From Acidobacteriaceae bacterium (GTDB taxonomy: Bacteria > Acidobacteriota > Terriglobia > Terriglobales > Acidobacteriaceae): a stretch of 44,332 nt of DNA. Where the stretch lies: NCBI GenBank assembly GCA_003165075.1, contig PLSM01000166.1, positions 151,199-195,530 on the forward strand. The letters run 5' to 3'. The notes below the pieces were generated by a model that saw nothing but the letters and a program-made list of their open reading frames with translations, did no database searches and was not told where the DNA came from. Made by a program: the position numbers and the translations under genes. Within the stretch, counting starts at the first letter, position 1; every line of letters begins with the position of its first letter. This document shows positions 34,711-41,751 of this stretch, piece by piece.

Positions 34711-35721
34711 CTATTTCGATGCGTCTTGACCCGCTCCGGTTTCACCTTGTGACGGAGAATTTTCGCCAGCCGAGAGCGCGGTCAGCAGCGCGGGCGAAAG
34801 TGTAGCGGTAGCCACCACGCGATTCCGCTTCTGGGTCACCTCCGCGGTCTTCAGCAGCTCCTTCAGCCCGTTGTTGGTGGGATTGGAGGCGAGCGGCGCG
34901 GTGAATCCCCGGGCCATGGTCACCAGCGTAGCCAGGGCGGCGGCTTGGGTGGCGGCGGACTCGTCGGTGGGGGCAATCTCCTCCACGCGCAGCCTGAACG
35001 ATCCCGCCCAGCGCACGCTGGCCACAATGGTCGAGTCGGCCTGCAAGGGAAGTGAGAGCCCCAAAACACTGATCGCTCCACTCTCTGAGAAGGGTAGGCC
35101 GATCTGGCCCACTCCCCATGCCAGCGAGAGCAGCGGCACCTCGTGGTAGTGCTCTGAGAGCAGCGTGGAACCGGCAAAGGGCAGTGCCGCGGTGCGATGG
35201 CGGTCGATGATGGAGTGAATCTGTTCCGCGGAGGGAGTGTTGGAGACGGCGATCATGTCGTAGCCAATCTGGGCCACCCGCACCGTGCGGCCTTCCGACA
35301 GGATGCTATAGATGGTGTGACCCGCGTAGGTCTCGCGTCCGGCGGCGTGCGCCTCAAGCCATGCGTTCAGCCGCGCGCCGGTCAGCTTGCCTACCAGCAC
35401 CATCGAGTACGCAACCGGCCCGTTGGGGCCGCGGGCGTCGGGCATGCGGTGCAGGGCGATGGCTGCCTCGTCCAGGTCGCGTTCCCAGTCGATCCCGGTG
35501 GCGTCCACAAACTGCTGGTACTCGGGCACCCGCTGGGGTGGCTTCAAATCCTTATGGAAAAAGGCGTGAATGGGCTTGAAGTCGACGTAGAGAATCCCTT
35601 CGGACTCCGGCAGCAGGCGTGCCGCTTCCGGCGGAGCCTTGGAACGCAGCAGGATAGCCACGGCCAGGAGAAGCAGGACTGCGGCCAGGATAAAAAGCGT
35701 TCTGCGTGTGCGTCGGTGCAT
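34711..35721 (-). CDS. Membrane-anchored hypothetical protein
   Basis: A 336-residue protein anchored by an N-terminal helix (about residues 8-26, TLFILAAVLLLLAVAILL) after a basic cap (MHRRTRR). The external part begins LLPESEGILYVDFKPI and then has repeated alpha/beta segments such as AYSMVLVGKLTGARLNAWLE and TVRVAQIGYDMIAVSNTP. The layout recalls DUF3352-type exported proteins, but I am not certain. No clear ribosome binding site lies before the ATG at 35721. Function unknown; it is on the same strand as the sorbosone dehydrogenase-like gene 228 bases downstream. Confidence 0.7.
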   Translation of the reverse strand: MHRRTRRTLFILAAVLLLLAVAILLRSKAPPEAARLLPESEGILYVDFKPIHAFFHKDLKPPQRVPEYQQFVDATGIDWERDLDEAAIALHRMPDARGPNGPVAYSMVLVGKLTGARLNAWLEAHAAGRETYAGHTIYSILSEGRTVRVAQIGYDMIAVSNTPSAEQIHSIIDRHRTAALPFAGSTLLSEHYHEVPLLSLAWGVGQIGLPFSESGAISVLGLSLPLQADSTIVASVRWAGSFRLRVEEIAPTDESAATQAAALATLVTMARGFTAPLASNPTNNGLKELLKTAEVTQKRNRVVATATLSPALLTALSAGENSPSQGETGAGQDASK

Positions 35722-35811
35722 CAGGAGCCGTCAGGAATACCGTATCACTCCGGGATAGAACCATGGATGCGCAGGACGGCCGTTCGAATATTACCGCTTC
35801 GCAGGCTCCTG

Positions 35812-36537
35812 CTACTTCTTTCGGTCTAGAAATTCATTCTTCAAATGCTTTGCAATCGCCTCCGAAAGCGATTGAATCCCAACCGGCCCGCCGTTACCTT
35901 TGCGGACTTGGTAGGCCCATACCACTGAGCCGTCACTCACACGGACGAGTTGGACCGATACGCTTGATGTGCCTTCTATCCCGACGCAATAGGCGAACAG
36001 GCACCGCGCAATCTTACTGGCCCCGGACTCTTGTTTGGCAGCCACTCCCGCAGACTGAAGAACATAATCGGCACTCTTTTCATCTAGCACGACGGTCGCA
36101 GGTGCGTGCTTCTTATTGAGGGCGGCCGTCAGGGCAACGCTGAAGTCAGATTCGGCCTTGACGAAGATCCTGGGCTCTCCGGAGGGATTTGCCGAGGTAG
36201 CTCCAGGGGATGGTGCCACTGGCTCCGAACCAACCTGTTTGGCAACTGCGGCAGCAGGCGGCGGTGGAATTGGCACAGGCACTGCCGGTGCTGTCCCGGA
36301 AATCTTTTGCACTACCGCCGAAAGAACTTTATCGCTTGCACCCGCGCTCTTCAGGGCGATCAACCCGTCCGCAGATGTGTCATACGTTCCGGGCGAAGCG
36401 CTGATCGTAGAGACAATTAAGTCGTCGGAAAGGCCAGCCTTGACCAGCTTAATGATGGAGTCGTTGTTGAGCGATTGCTGGGCCACGAGTAATTGGCAAA
36501 ATGCCACAAACACAACTGCGAGAAAACTCTTGGGCAT
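35812..36537 (-). CDS. Secreted hypothetical protein with SHOCT-like helical N-domain
   Basis: A 241-residue protein starting at the ATG at 36537, with GAGGAGAAG upstream. The signal peptide is MPKSFLAVVFVAFCQLLVAQ. The first mature domain (about 22-82) carries NDSIIKLVKAGLSDDLIVST followed by YDTSADGLIALKSAGASDKVL, a repeated helical motif common in secreted proteins of acidobacteria. After a Pro/Ala linker (about 90-125) a C-terminal domain follows (about 128-240) with a conserved-looking VSVQLVRVSDGSVVWAYQVR stretch. Function unknown. Its base composition is lower in GC than the genes before it, at the edge of the accessory patch. Confidence 0.72.
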   Translation of the reverse strand: MPKSFLAVVFVAFCQLLVAQQSLNNDSIIKLVKAGLSDDLIVSTISASPGTYDTSADGLIALKSAGASDKVLSAVVQKISGTAPAVPVPIPPPPAAAVAKQVGSEPVAPSPGATSANPSGEPRIFVKAESDFSVALTAALNKKHAPATVVLDEKSADYVLQSAGVAAKQESGASKIARCLFAYCVGIEGTSSVSVQLVRVSDGSVVWAYQVRKGNGGPVGIQSLSEAIAKHLKNEFLDRKK

Positions 36538-37053
36538 ACAGCTTCTCCTCACCTTTCAATACCGCGAAAGATTCATTGGGGAAGCAACGAAATCATCCGC
36601 CCATTCATTCGTTTGCGCAAGTGAACTCCCGTGTTACTGCATAGAACACGCGGCCGCCGGTAAAGTCCTCCCGGAGGCAAATCCAGGAAATCAAACCTCA
36701 AGCATCATTCATCTCCGAACCTGTCCAGAAGCCAATAAGGCCGGACGCGGTACTTCCCCCAGGGATGCCTCGCTTCAAATCCCGGAGAACGGTTGTCCTT
36801 TTGCATTGAATTATGAACACGCAGCGCATAACGGAATTCGAGTGGAGAGTTGAAAGGTTGATCGCTGGGGCGGGGAGCATCACCAGTCGATCCACAGGTC
36901 CGGAAGAGTACTTATTTTTTCGTGAATTTGGGATGCAAACTATCGCGGCACATCGAAACAGTGAACTAACTCATTTATTTTCTATATTCTGCGGATAACA
37001 CTTGCGGAATCAATATTTTGCAGCGTAACCCCTACCCTAAAGGTGAAAAATTA
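36538..37053. other. 516-base gene-free stretch upstream of the IS element
   Basis: No supported gene. Short reading frames occur but none resembles a family. Base composition becomes clearly AT-richer toward 37 kb. The left end of the IS lies somewhere in the last part of this stretch but could not be fixed. Confidence 0.5.
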
Positions 37054-37096
37054 CTTGACTAACCCAATCCATTCCGATAGAGTTGGGTTAGTCAAG
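37054..37096. promoter_or_regulatory. 14-bp perfect inverted repeat in the transposase leader
   Basis: CTTGACTAACCCAA (37054-37067) is the exact reverse complement of TTGGGTTAGTCAAG (37083-37096), around a 15-base loop. The right arm ends in AAG of the transposase ribosome binding site (AAGG, 37094-37097), eight bases before the ATG. An RNA hairpin here could limit translation from outside transcripts, as in other IS elements. Confidence 0.7.
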
Positions 37097-37104
37097 GTGA
37101 CGCC

Positions 37105-38067
37105 ATGCTCGAAACACCTAAAACTCTGATTGAAGCTACCCGCTACTTCTCCGATGAGCAGACCTGCATCAACGCGGTCGCTATGATGCGCTGGGAAGAC
37201 GGTAGTCCGGTTTGTCCGCGGTGCACCGCCGCGCAAGGGGAGCGTAATCACTATTGGCTGGCGATACAGCGCCGATGGAAGTGCTATGCCTGCCGCAAGC
37301 AATTCAGCGTCAAGGTCGGGACGATCTTCGAGGACAGCCCTATCGGTCTCGACAAATGGATGGTCGCCTTGTGGATGCTCTGCAATTGCAAGAATGGAGT
37401 ATCCAGTTATGAGATCGCACGCGATACCGGCATCTCGCAGAAATCCGCGTGGTTCGTCCTTCAGCGGCTAAGACTGGTTTTGAAAACCGAGAGTCCTAAA
37501 CTTATGGGACAGGGAGTCAAGAACGCTGTAGAGATCGACGAAACGTTTATCGGCGGAAAGCCAAAAAACATGCACGTGAAACGTCGCATGGCTCTTGGTC
37601 AAGCAGATCACAAGACTGCCGTGATGGGAATGCTCACCCGCGACACGCGTGAAGTGCGTGCGAAGGTGATTCCCAATGTCCGACGCGACACGCTACAGGC
37701 CGAAATCTTAAAGAACATTGATCCGTGGGGAACGCGCATCTATACCGATCAGCACATCGGATACGAAGGACTCGACAAGACCAAGTTTATTCACGAAACC
37801 GTGAATCACATGCAAGAGTACGTCCGGGGTAAAGTACATACACAGGGAATTGAAAATTTCTGGAGCCTGCTCAAGCGTTCTCTGTCGGGTACTTACATTG
37901 CAGTCGAACCGTATCATCTCGACCGCTACTTGGATGAGCAATGCTTCCGCTTCAACAATCGCAAGAATATGAATGATTCTGCGCGCTTCACGAAAGCTTT
38001 ATCGCAGGTAGCGGGAAAGCGGCTGACTTGGAAGGAACTCACCGGCAAGGTGCCAGGGTCATGCTAA
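37105..38067 (+). CDS. IS1595 family transposase
   Basis: A 320-residue DDE-type transposase. An N-terminal zinc ribbon (CPRC at about residue 38, CYAC at about 62) is followed by a helix-turn-helix-like segment (SSYEIARDTGISQKSAWFVL). The ISXO2-like catalytic domain shows the acidic residues in AVEIDETFIGGK, then IYTDQHIGYEGL and HTQGIENFWSLLKR, and ends with DEQCFRFNNRKN. All catalytic positions are present, so the gene appears intact. AAGG lies upstream of the ATG, partly in the leader hairpin. Its 3' end overlaps the small antisense ORF by 4 bases. Confidence 0.95.
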   Translation: MLETPKTLIEATRYFSDEQTCINAVAMMRWEDGSPVCPRCTAAQGERNHYWLAIQRRWKCYACRKQFSVKVGTIFEDSPIGLDKWMVALWMLCNCKNGVSSYEIARDTGISQKSAWFVLQRLRLVLKTESPKLMGQGVKNAVEIDETFIGGKPKNMHVKRRMALGQADHKTAVMGMLTRDTREVRAKVIPNVRRDTLQAEILKNIDPWGTRIYTDQHIGYEGLDKTKFIHETVNHMQEYVRGKVHTQGIENFWSLLKRSLSGTYIAVEPYHLDRYLDEQCFRFNNRKNMNDSARFTKALSQVAGKRLTWKELTGKVPGSC

Positions 38068-38243
38068 GGCTTCGCGTGGCCCTCTTCGGGGACGTACTTC
38101 CATCGCTTATGCTTTGAAGTCTTCTCTAATTTCGACGCCGCGATTGCTTTCTGGACCTCGGAACGGGAAACGGACAAGACCTTCGATAAAGCAGAAGTGA
38201 ATACCTTGTTCTCGCTCGACGAGGATGAAGGCTTAATCTTCAT
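38064..38243 (-). CDS. Small hypothetical protein tail-to-tail with the transposase
   Basis: A 59-residue basic protein starting at the ATG at 38243. It opens with a serine run (MKIKPSSSSSENK), then a helical stretch VFTSALSKVLSVSRSEVQKA and a Lys-rich end. The composition suggests a small DNA- or RNA-binding protein, but no family is recognised. Its stop codon overlaps the end of the transposase gene by 4 bases on the opposite strand. The ribosome binding site is weak. It could be an IS passenger gene or a chance frame. Confidence 0.45.
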   Translation of the reverse strand: MKIKPSSSSSENKVFTSALSKVLSVSRSEVQKAIAASKLEKTSKHKRWKYVPEEGHAKP

Positions 38244-38267
38244 AGCGATAGAGTAGCCCAAAAGCAA

Positions 38268-38299
38268 ACGATCCGCCAAACTTTCGCTTGGCGGATCGT
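38268..38299 (-). terminator. Hairpin terminator on the minus strand after the MazF-like gene
   Basis: ACGATCCGCCAA (38268-38279) pairs perfectly with TTGGCGGATCGT (38288-38299) around an 8-base loop. On the minus strand it is followed by TTGCTTTTGG, a T-rich tail, so it probably terminates the toxin-gene transcript (stop at 38380). Confidence 0.65.
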
Positions 38300-38379
38300 G
38301 GCGTTACGCAAGCCCGACTTAGCGGGATCTGTTTCAGATTACCCCTATTCGATGAAAATTGCAAGATGTGGACTCAAAA

Positions 38380-38835
38380 TTAGCCCTTTAATTCAGTCAC
38401 TACCTCCATAACTACCTCTTCTATGACTTCAGTGGTTTCTACGATCGGCCTTCCCATTGCTTCCCAAACTAACCTCTGAATCGCGGCCAAATCGTCGGGG
38501 TCGAGTCGCGGAGACGCATACCTGCCGTCACAAAAGACCCTGTCTAGGCGCTTAAATGAAACGTGCCCAACCATATCCCCTTTAGCCCAAACATCGGTGT
38601 CCCGCTTAAAGAATCGGTATTTGTTGGCCTGGATGCGGTAGTGATAGGCCTCTACAACTTCGGGAACAGAAGTGCTGAAGGGAACAACAATACAACTTCC
38701 CCAGCCGCTACCACCCTTCCTTCGTGGGGAAACAACCACGACGTGACGAATCTTGGACATTTCTGGAGGTATAGAGTTGGGACCGAAGTCGCACATTAAC
38801 ACTTGTCCGAGTTCAGGAGTAAATGTGATTGGCAT
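38380..38835 (-). CDS. MazF/PemK-like toxin family protein
   Basis: A 151-residue protein of the MazF/PemK endoribonuclease fold. It opens PELGQVLMCDFGPNSIPPEM followed by SKIRHVVVVSPRR, then CIVVPFSTSVPEVVEAYHYR, then KGDMVGHVSFKRLDRV. This is the chromosomal class often seen without a classic antitoxin. A C-terminal tail of about 20 residues rich in Val, Glu and Thr (TTEVIEEVVMEVVTELKG) follows the fold. No antitoxin-like small gene lies directly upstream. AAGGAATC precedes the ATG. Whether it cleaves RNA is not shown. Confidence 0.8.
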   Translation of the reverse strand: MPITFTPELGQVLMCDFGPNSIPPEMSKIRHVVVVSPRRKGGSGWGSCIVVPFSTSVPEVVEAYHYRIQANKYRFFKRDTDVWAKGDMVGHVSFKRLDRVFCDGRYASPRLDPDDLAAIQRLVWEAMGRPIVETTEVIEEVVMEVVTELKG

Positions 38836-39066
38836 GTTAATGATTCCTTAAACTTTATCGTCAAAAGGGTTGCGTAACGCGCCAACCAGAGGTACTCTCT
38901 AATTGGCGGAGGGTGATGACGGCACCCCGTTCCGGATGGAACAAAGTACCGTCAAGCGCCCGTCTGCTATGAAGCAGAGGAATAGAGGCACTTCAATCGC
39001 CTCCTTCCCGTTGGCATCGCTTCGGTCCCTGCTAAGTTCCAATAGCGATCCCCAACATCGGCTAGA

Positions 39067-39558
39067 TCAAGAGGTGGCTTCGGTCACCTCTTGATTTTTA
39101 AGTTCCAATTTCTCCTGTTCTCCCCCCGCCTTCTTTATCCGATCTCCCCTCTTGATTGACCCGGTTCGCGTCAAATATCCAGCCGGTACAGGTTTACCCA
39201 GATGCTCCTCCGGAATCTCAAAAATGAGCATTTGCGTCTTTTCATCCCACTCGGCATTGAAAGCCCTGGTTTCCGTCCAGTCATACCGTATGTAGTTCAG
39301 GAAAGTTACGGCGGAAAAACCAGAACCATTGTATTTTTCGTTGAAGGTGAGTGTGTACGCCCCAGCATCCTTGCTGTTAGCTGACTTCACAGCGCACTTA
39401 TGGGTGTCCTTGTCCCAGAGCAATAGGACATACGCAACTTGGTTCGCTTGGAATATGCCGGTAGCATGCATATTGAATGCGATTCTTCCCATCTTCCCCA
39501 ATGTTACGACCGGATCACCGGTTCGGATAACTTTCTTTGTAAATACTTCCCAAGCCAT
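39067..39558 (-). CDS. Conserved hypothetical protein
   Basis: A 163-residue soluble protein that begins MAWEVFTKKVIRTGDPVVTL and GKMGRIAFNMHATGIF, then AYVLLLWDKDTHKCAVKSAN and GSGFSAVTFLNYIRYDWTET. I recognise this as a family found widely in soil bacteria without an assigned function. The domain ends near residue 130 in IPEEHLGKPVPAG, followed by a charged Lys/Glu tail. GGCGAGG lies upstream of the ATG. It lies in the low-GC patch 232 bases upstream of the MazF-like gene on the same strand; whether they share a transcript is unclear. Confidence 0.75.
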   Translation of the reverse strand: MAWEVFTKKVIRTGDPVVTLGKMGRIAFNMHATGIFQANQVAYVLLLWDKDTHKCAVKSANSKDAGAYTLTFNEKYNGSGFSAVTFLNYIRYDWTETRAFNAEWDEKTQMLIFEIPEEHLGKPVPAGYLTRTGSIKRGDRIKKAGGEQEKLELKNQEVTEATS

Positions 39559-39758
39559 TCGAATAACCTCGCCATTAGTTCCAACAGTTCCAATAGTACG
39601 ACGAACCGCGGTAAGTTTGCAAACCGGAAGTGCTTTAATAATCTCTATTTAGAGTAGAAACAAGAAATCTGCCTACGGGCGGATTGTAAGTGCTGGGTTA
39701 TCCAAATCAGTTAGTGCCACCCTAAACGTATGAAAAAAGAGAATTTACTTACAGAATC

Positions 39759-39778
39759 GGGGGAGGGGGGGGGTGGGG
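39759..39778 (+). repeat. G-tract element G5-A-G9-T-G4 (plus strand)
   Basis: Eighteen guanines in 20 bases, broken by one A and one T, able to form an intramolecular quadruplex. It matches the layout of the minus-strand element at 1678-1696 and is followed by GGTTAC where the other is followed by GGTAC. Confidence 0.65.
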
Positions 39779-39855
39779 TTACTCATCGGTTAACTGGCGA
39801 CTGTCGCCGTGCGGCTCGCTGCCGCTGAGTCCCTTCCAGGTGCCCGTACGCAAAA

Positions 39856-39885
39856 ACGCCCGCCGCAGGGGAGTGCGGCGGGCGT
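39856..39885 (-). terminator. Intrinsic terminator of the secreted two-gene operon
   Basis: ACGCCCGCCGCA (39856-39867) pairs perfectly with TGCGGCGGGCGT (39874-39885), a 6-base loop. On the minus strand it is followed by TTTTTG, a textbook tail. It lies 20 bases beyond the stop at 39905. Confidence 0.85.
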
Positions 39886-39904
39886 CTCTGGGTCTCGGGT
39901 CCGG

Positions 39905-41698
39905 CTATTGCACGTCGGTCACCTTGCCGTCTTTGAACACGACCTTCATGCCGCTGTAGTAATAAATCACCTTCGGTCCCAGGTTTGCCACCCGTGTTGG
40001 CGCGCCAAGAGCCGACTGCACCTGGTCCGTGGTTTGGCCCAACTCAACCGACGTGGGCGCTGCCGGAGCAGCCGCAGATGCGACCACCGGTGCGCCGCTG
40101 TCCTGCGCCGCTTCGGCCGTCACTTCCTTCTCTGCCTGGTCAGCCTCTTGATTTTGCTGTTGCAGATCGGCCGCGTCCTTGGGATCGGGCGGAGGCGCAA
40201 CCGCGGCATATTCCGTTTGCGTCGGCGGAGCCTGCGCGGATGGCGGAGCCGCCGGCAATCCTCCCTTGCCTTGCTTGGCCTGCAAATCCTGGAGCCCCTG
40301 GTCGATGGTCTCCCGCATGTGGTTCTGCATCTCCTGCAGGTCGGTCAGTTGCACTGTGACCGTGCTGGATTTCGCGCACTCCTGCCCGCCCTTGCTGGCC
40401 AGAACCACCAGTTGCGCGGTGGTTGCGTCGGGAGGAGGCGCGGTGCTCAGCAACAAGGGGTCGCCGTCGCTCACTCCGCATTCCTGCCCGTTGGCATCCA
40501 CCAGGTCCAGGGTGCCTCCGGCCACAAACACATGCGGGTGGCCGTCGCTCAACAGGCGTGCAATCCCGCTTGATCCGGGGTCCACGTCCTGATGCTGGGC
40601 GGTCTGTTGCGCCTCGGCGTTCTCCAGTGCCAACTGGGTCTTTACCTCGTCGGCAATCTGCTGCTTGACCTCAGGCGTAAGCGCAGGCTGACCACCCGCG
40701 GCAGCCGCGGCGCCGTTGACTTCGCCCGCCTCCTGATGCGCCGCATAAGCCGCCTGCAGATCCGTCGAGATGATGTAGTCGGTCAGCCAGAACGCGGCGC
40801 TTGGGTAAACCGGGTAGGGCGCAAAATAGCCGCCATAGAACCCGTACCACGGACTCGCACCCCATCCCCACCCGAATGCGACGGGCACCGCCCACGGATT
40901 GTATGCCCACCCATAAAATCCTGGATTGTAGTAGTAGCCCGGAGCGTAGACGTTCAGATACATTCCCCGGTAACCGTAGCCGCGGTAATAGCGGTCGTAT
41001 TCCCGCCCGTGGTAGTAGTAGGATCGCCGGCCAAAGTCGCGGCCGTGATAGTTGTACCCACGCTGCACATATCCTCGACGGCCCCGTTCGGCGTAGATCC
41101 GTCCATGGCCGGGGCGCTCCACGGATACTCTGCGCCCGCCGCCCAGCCCATGATGTACGTCCATGCCCCTCTTGGCGTCATGCACATCGCTCACCCTGCC
41201 ATTGGGCCGTGTGCGCACAGCGCTGCCCGTCTTGGTCATGTGCTCGTTGCTTCCCTTCGGTGCAGGGCCGCTCTTGATCGCCGAGTGACTGGCGGTAGAC
41301 TCATGCCCACCCGTGCCCCCTCCAGCACCGGCGTGCGCCCCCGTCCCACCGGTGCTCGGTCCATGCGAAGCGGCGCCGTTCGCGGTGGGTCCATGGCTGC
41401 CGGTGGTGGTCGTGGTGGTGTGTGTGCCGCCATTCGCGGTAGGCCCGTGCGAAGCCGCCCCGCCGGTGGTTGGCCCATGTGAGCCTGCCCCGCCGGCGGT
41501 TGATCCGTGCGCCGCTCCGCCGCCGGAGTTTCCGGCCGGCCTTGCTGCCGGCTTGGCAGCGGGTGCGGCCTTGGGAGGAGGTGCTGACTTCTTGTTATCA
41601 GCAGCGTTGGCGGCGGTACCTGCCAACCCCACTGGCCCAGCCAGAACCACTGCTATGAATCCAATTCTCAAAACCTTGCCAGGAAGCCGCATTATCAT
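39905..41698 (-). CDS. Large secreted Gly/Tyr-rich protein with BamE-like C-terminal module
   Basis: A 597-residue exported protein. A signal peptide (about 1-33) is followed by a low-complexity region with degenerate SHGPTxGGA repeats (about 60-140). A basic stretch comes next, then a Tyr/Gly/Trp-rich segment (about 205-300; SYYYHGREYDRYYRGYGYRG) that could span or pack on the outer membrane. A predicted folded domain (about 375-490) carries HVFVAGGTLDLVDANGQECG and a helical MQNHMRETIDQGLQDLQAKQ. The last ~48 residues (VELGQTTDQVQSALGAPTRV to the end) resemble the BamE/SmpA fold and are also found at the end of the upstream gene. GAGGT lies before the ATG. Function unknown. Confidence 0.8.
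   Translation of the reverse strand: MIMRLPGKVLRIGFIAVVLAGPVGLAGTAANAADNKKSAPPPKAAPAAKPAARPAGNSGGGAAHGSTAGGAGSHGPTTGGAASHGPTANGGTHTTTTTTGSHGPTANGAASHGPSTGGTGAHAGAGGGTGGHESTASHSAIKSGPAPKGSNEHMTKTGSAVRTRPNGRVSDVHDAKRGMDVHHGLGGGRRVSVERPGHGRIYAERGRRGYVQRGYNYHGRDFGRRSYYYHGREYDRYYRGYGYRGMYLNVYAPGYYYNPGFYGWAYNPWAVPVAFGWGWGASPWYGFYGGYFAPYPVYPSAAFWLTDYIISTDLQAAYAAHQEAGEVNGAAAAAGGQPALTPEVKQQIADEVKTQLALENAEAQQTAQHQDVDPGSSGIARLLSDGHPHVFVAGGTLDLVDANGQECGVSDGDPLLLSTAPPPDATTAQLVVLASKGGQECAKSSTVTVQLTDLQEMQNHMRETIDQGLQDLQAKQGKGGLPAAPPSAQAPPTQTEYAAVAPPPDPKDAADLQQQNQEADQAEKEVTAEAAQDSGAPVVASAAAPAAPTSVELGQTTDQVQSALGAPTRVANLGPKVIYYYSGMKVVFKDGKVTDVQ
41290..41520 (-). repeat. Coding degenerate repeats (SHGPTxGGA type)
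   Basis: Within the 597-residue protein, at least five copies of a 9-12 residue unit based on SHGPT plus Gly/Ala appear between about residues 60 and 140, with a run of threonines in the middle. Such a tract may vary in copy number between strains. Confidence 0.6.
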
Positions 41699-41751
41699 CG
41701 AGACCTCAATCCTGTTGCCGGCCCGTGCTCCATCCCGGATGCCCAGGCACG

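Larger units (their letters stand above)
37021..38300 (+). mobile_element. IS1595-family insertion sequence (ends approximate)
   Basis: The element is defined by its transposase gene (37105-38067), a leader hairpin (37054-37096) and a small antisense reading frame at the 3' side. I could not identify matching terminal inverted repeats or a target duplication with confidence, so the limits given are approximate. The flanking DNA is lower in GC than the chromosomal backbone, consistent with an accessory patch. Confidence 0.6.
39559..39904. other. 346-base gene-free stretch with G-tract and terminator
   Basis: No supported gene. It holds the G-tract at 39759-39778, a tight palindrome GGCGAC-T-GTCGCC at 39796-39808 and the terminator of the next minus-strand gene (39856-39885). 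The composition changes from AT-rich to GC-rich at about 39.78 kb, marking the edge of the accessory patch. Confidence 0.55.

Noticed and set aside
37021..37053. Terminal inverted repeats of the IS1595 element
   Set aside because: ACCCCTA...TGAAAA words occur on both sides but in the same orientation, so they cannot be paired as inverted ends with confidence.
38268..38299. Attachment site or IS end
   Set aside because: It is a perfect stem with a T-rich tail on the minus strand and better explained as a terminator for the toxin-like gene.
41290..41520. CRISPR-like repeats
   Set aside because: The repeats are degenerate, coding, contiguous and lack unique spacers; no cas genes.
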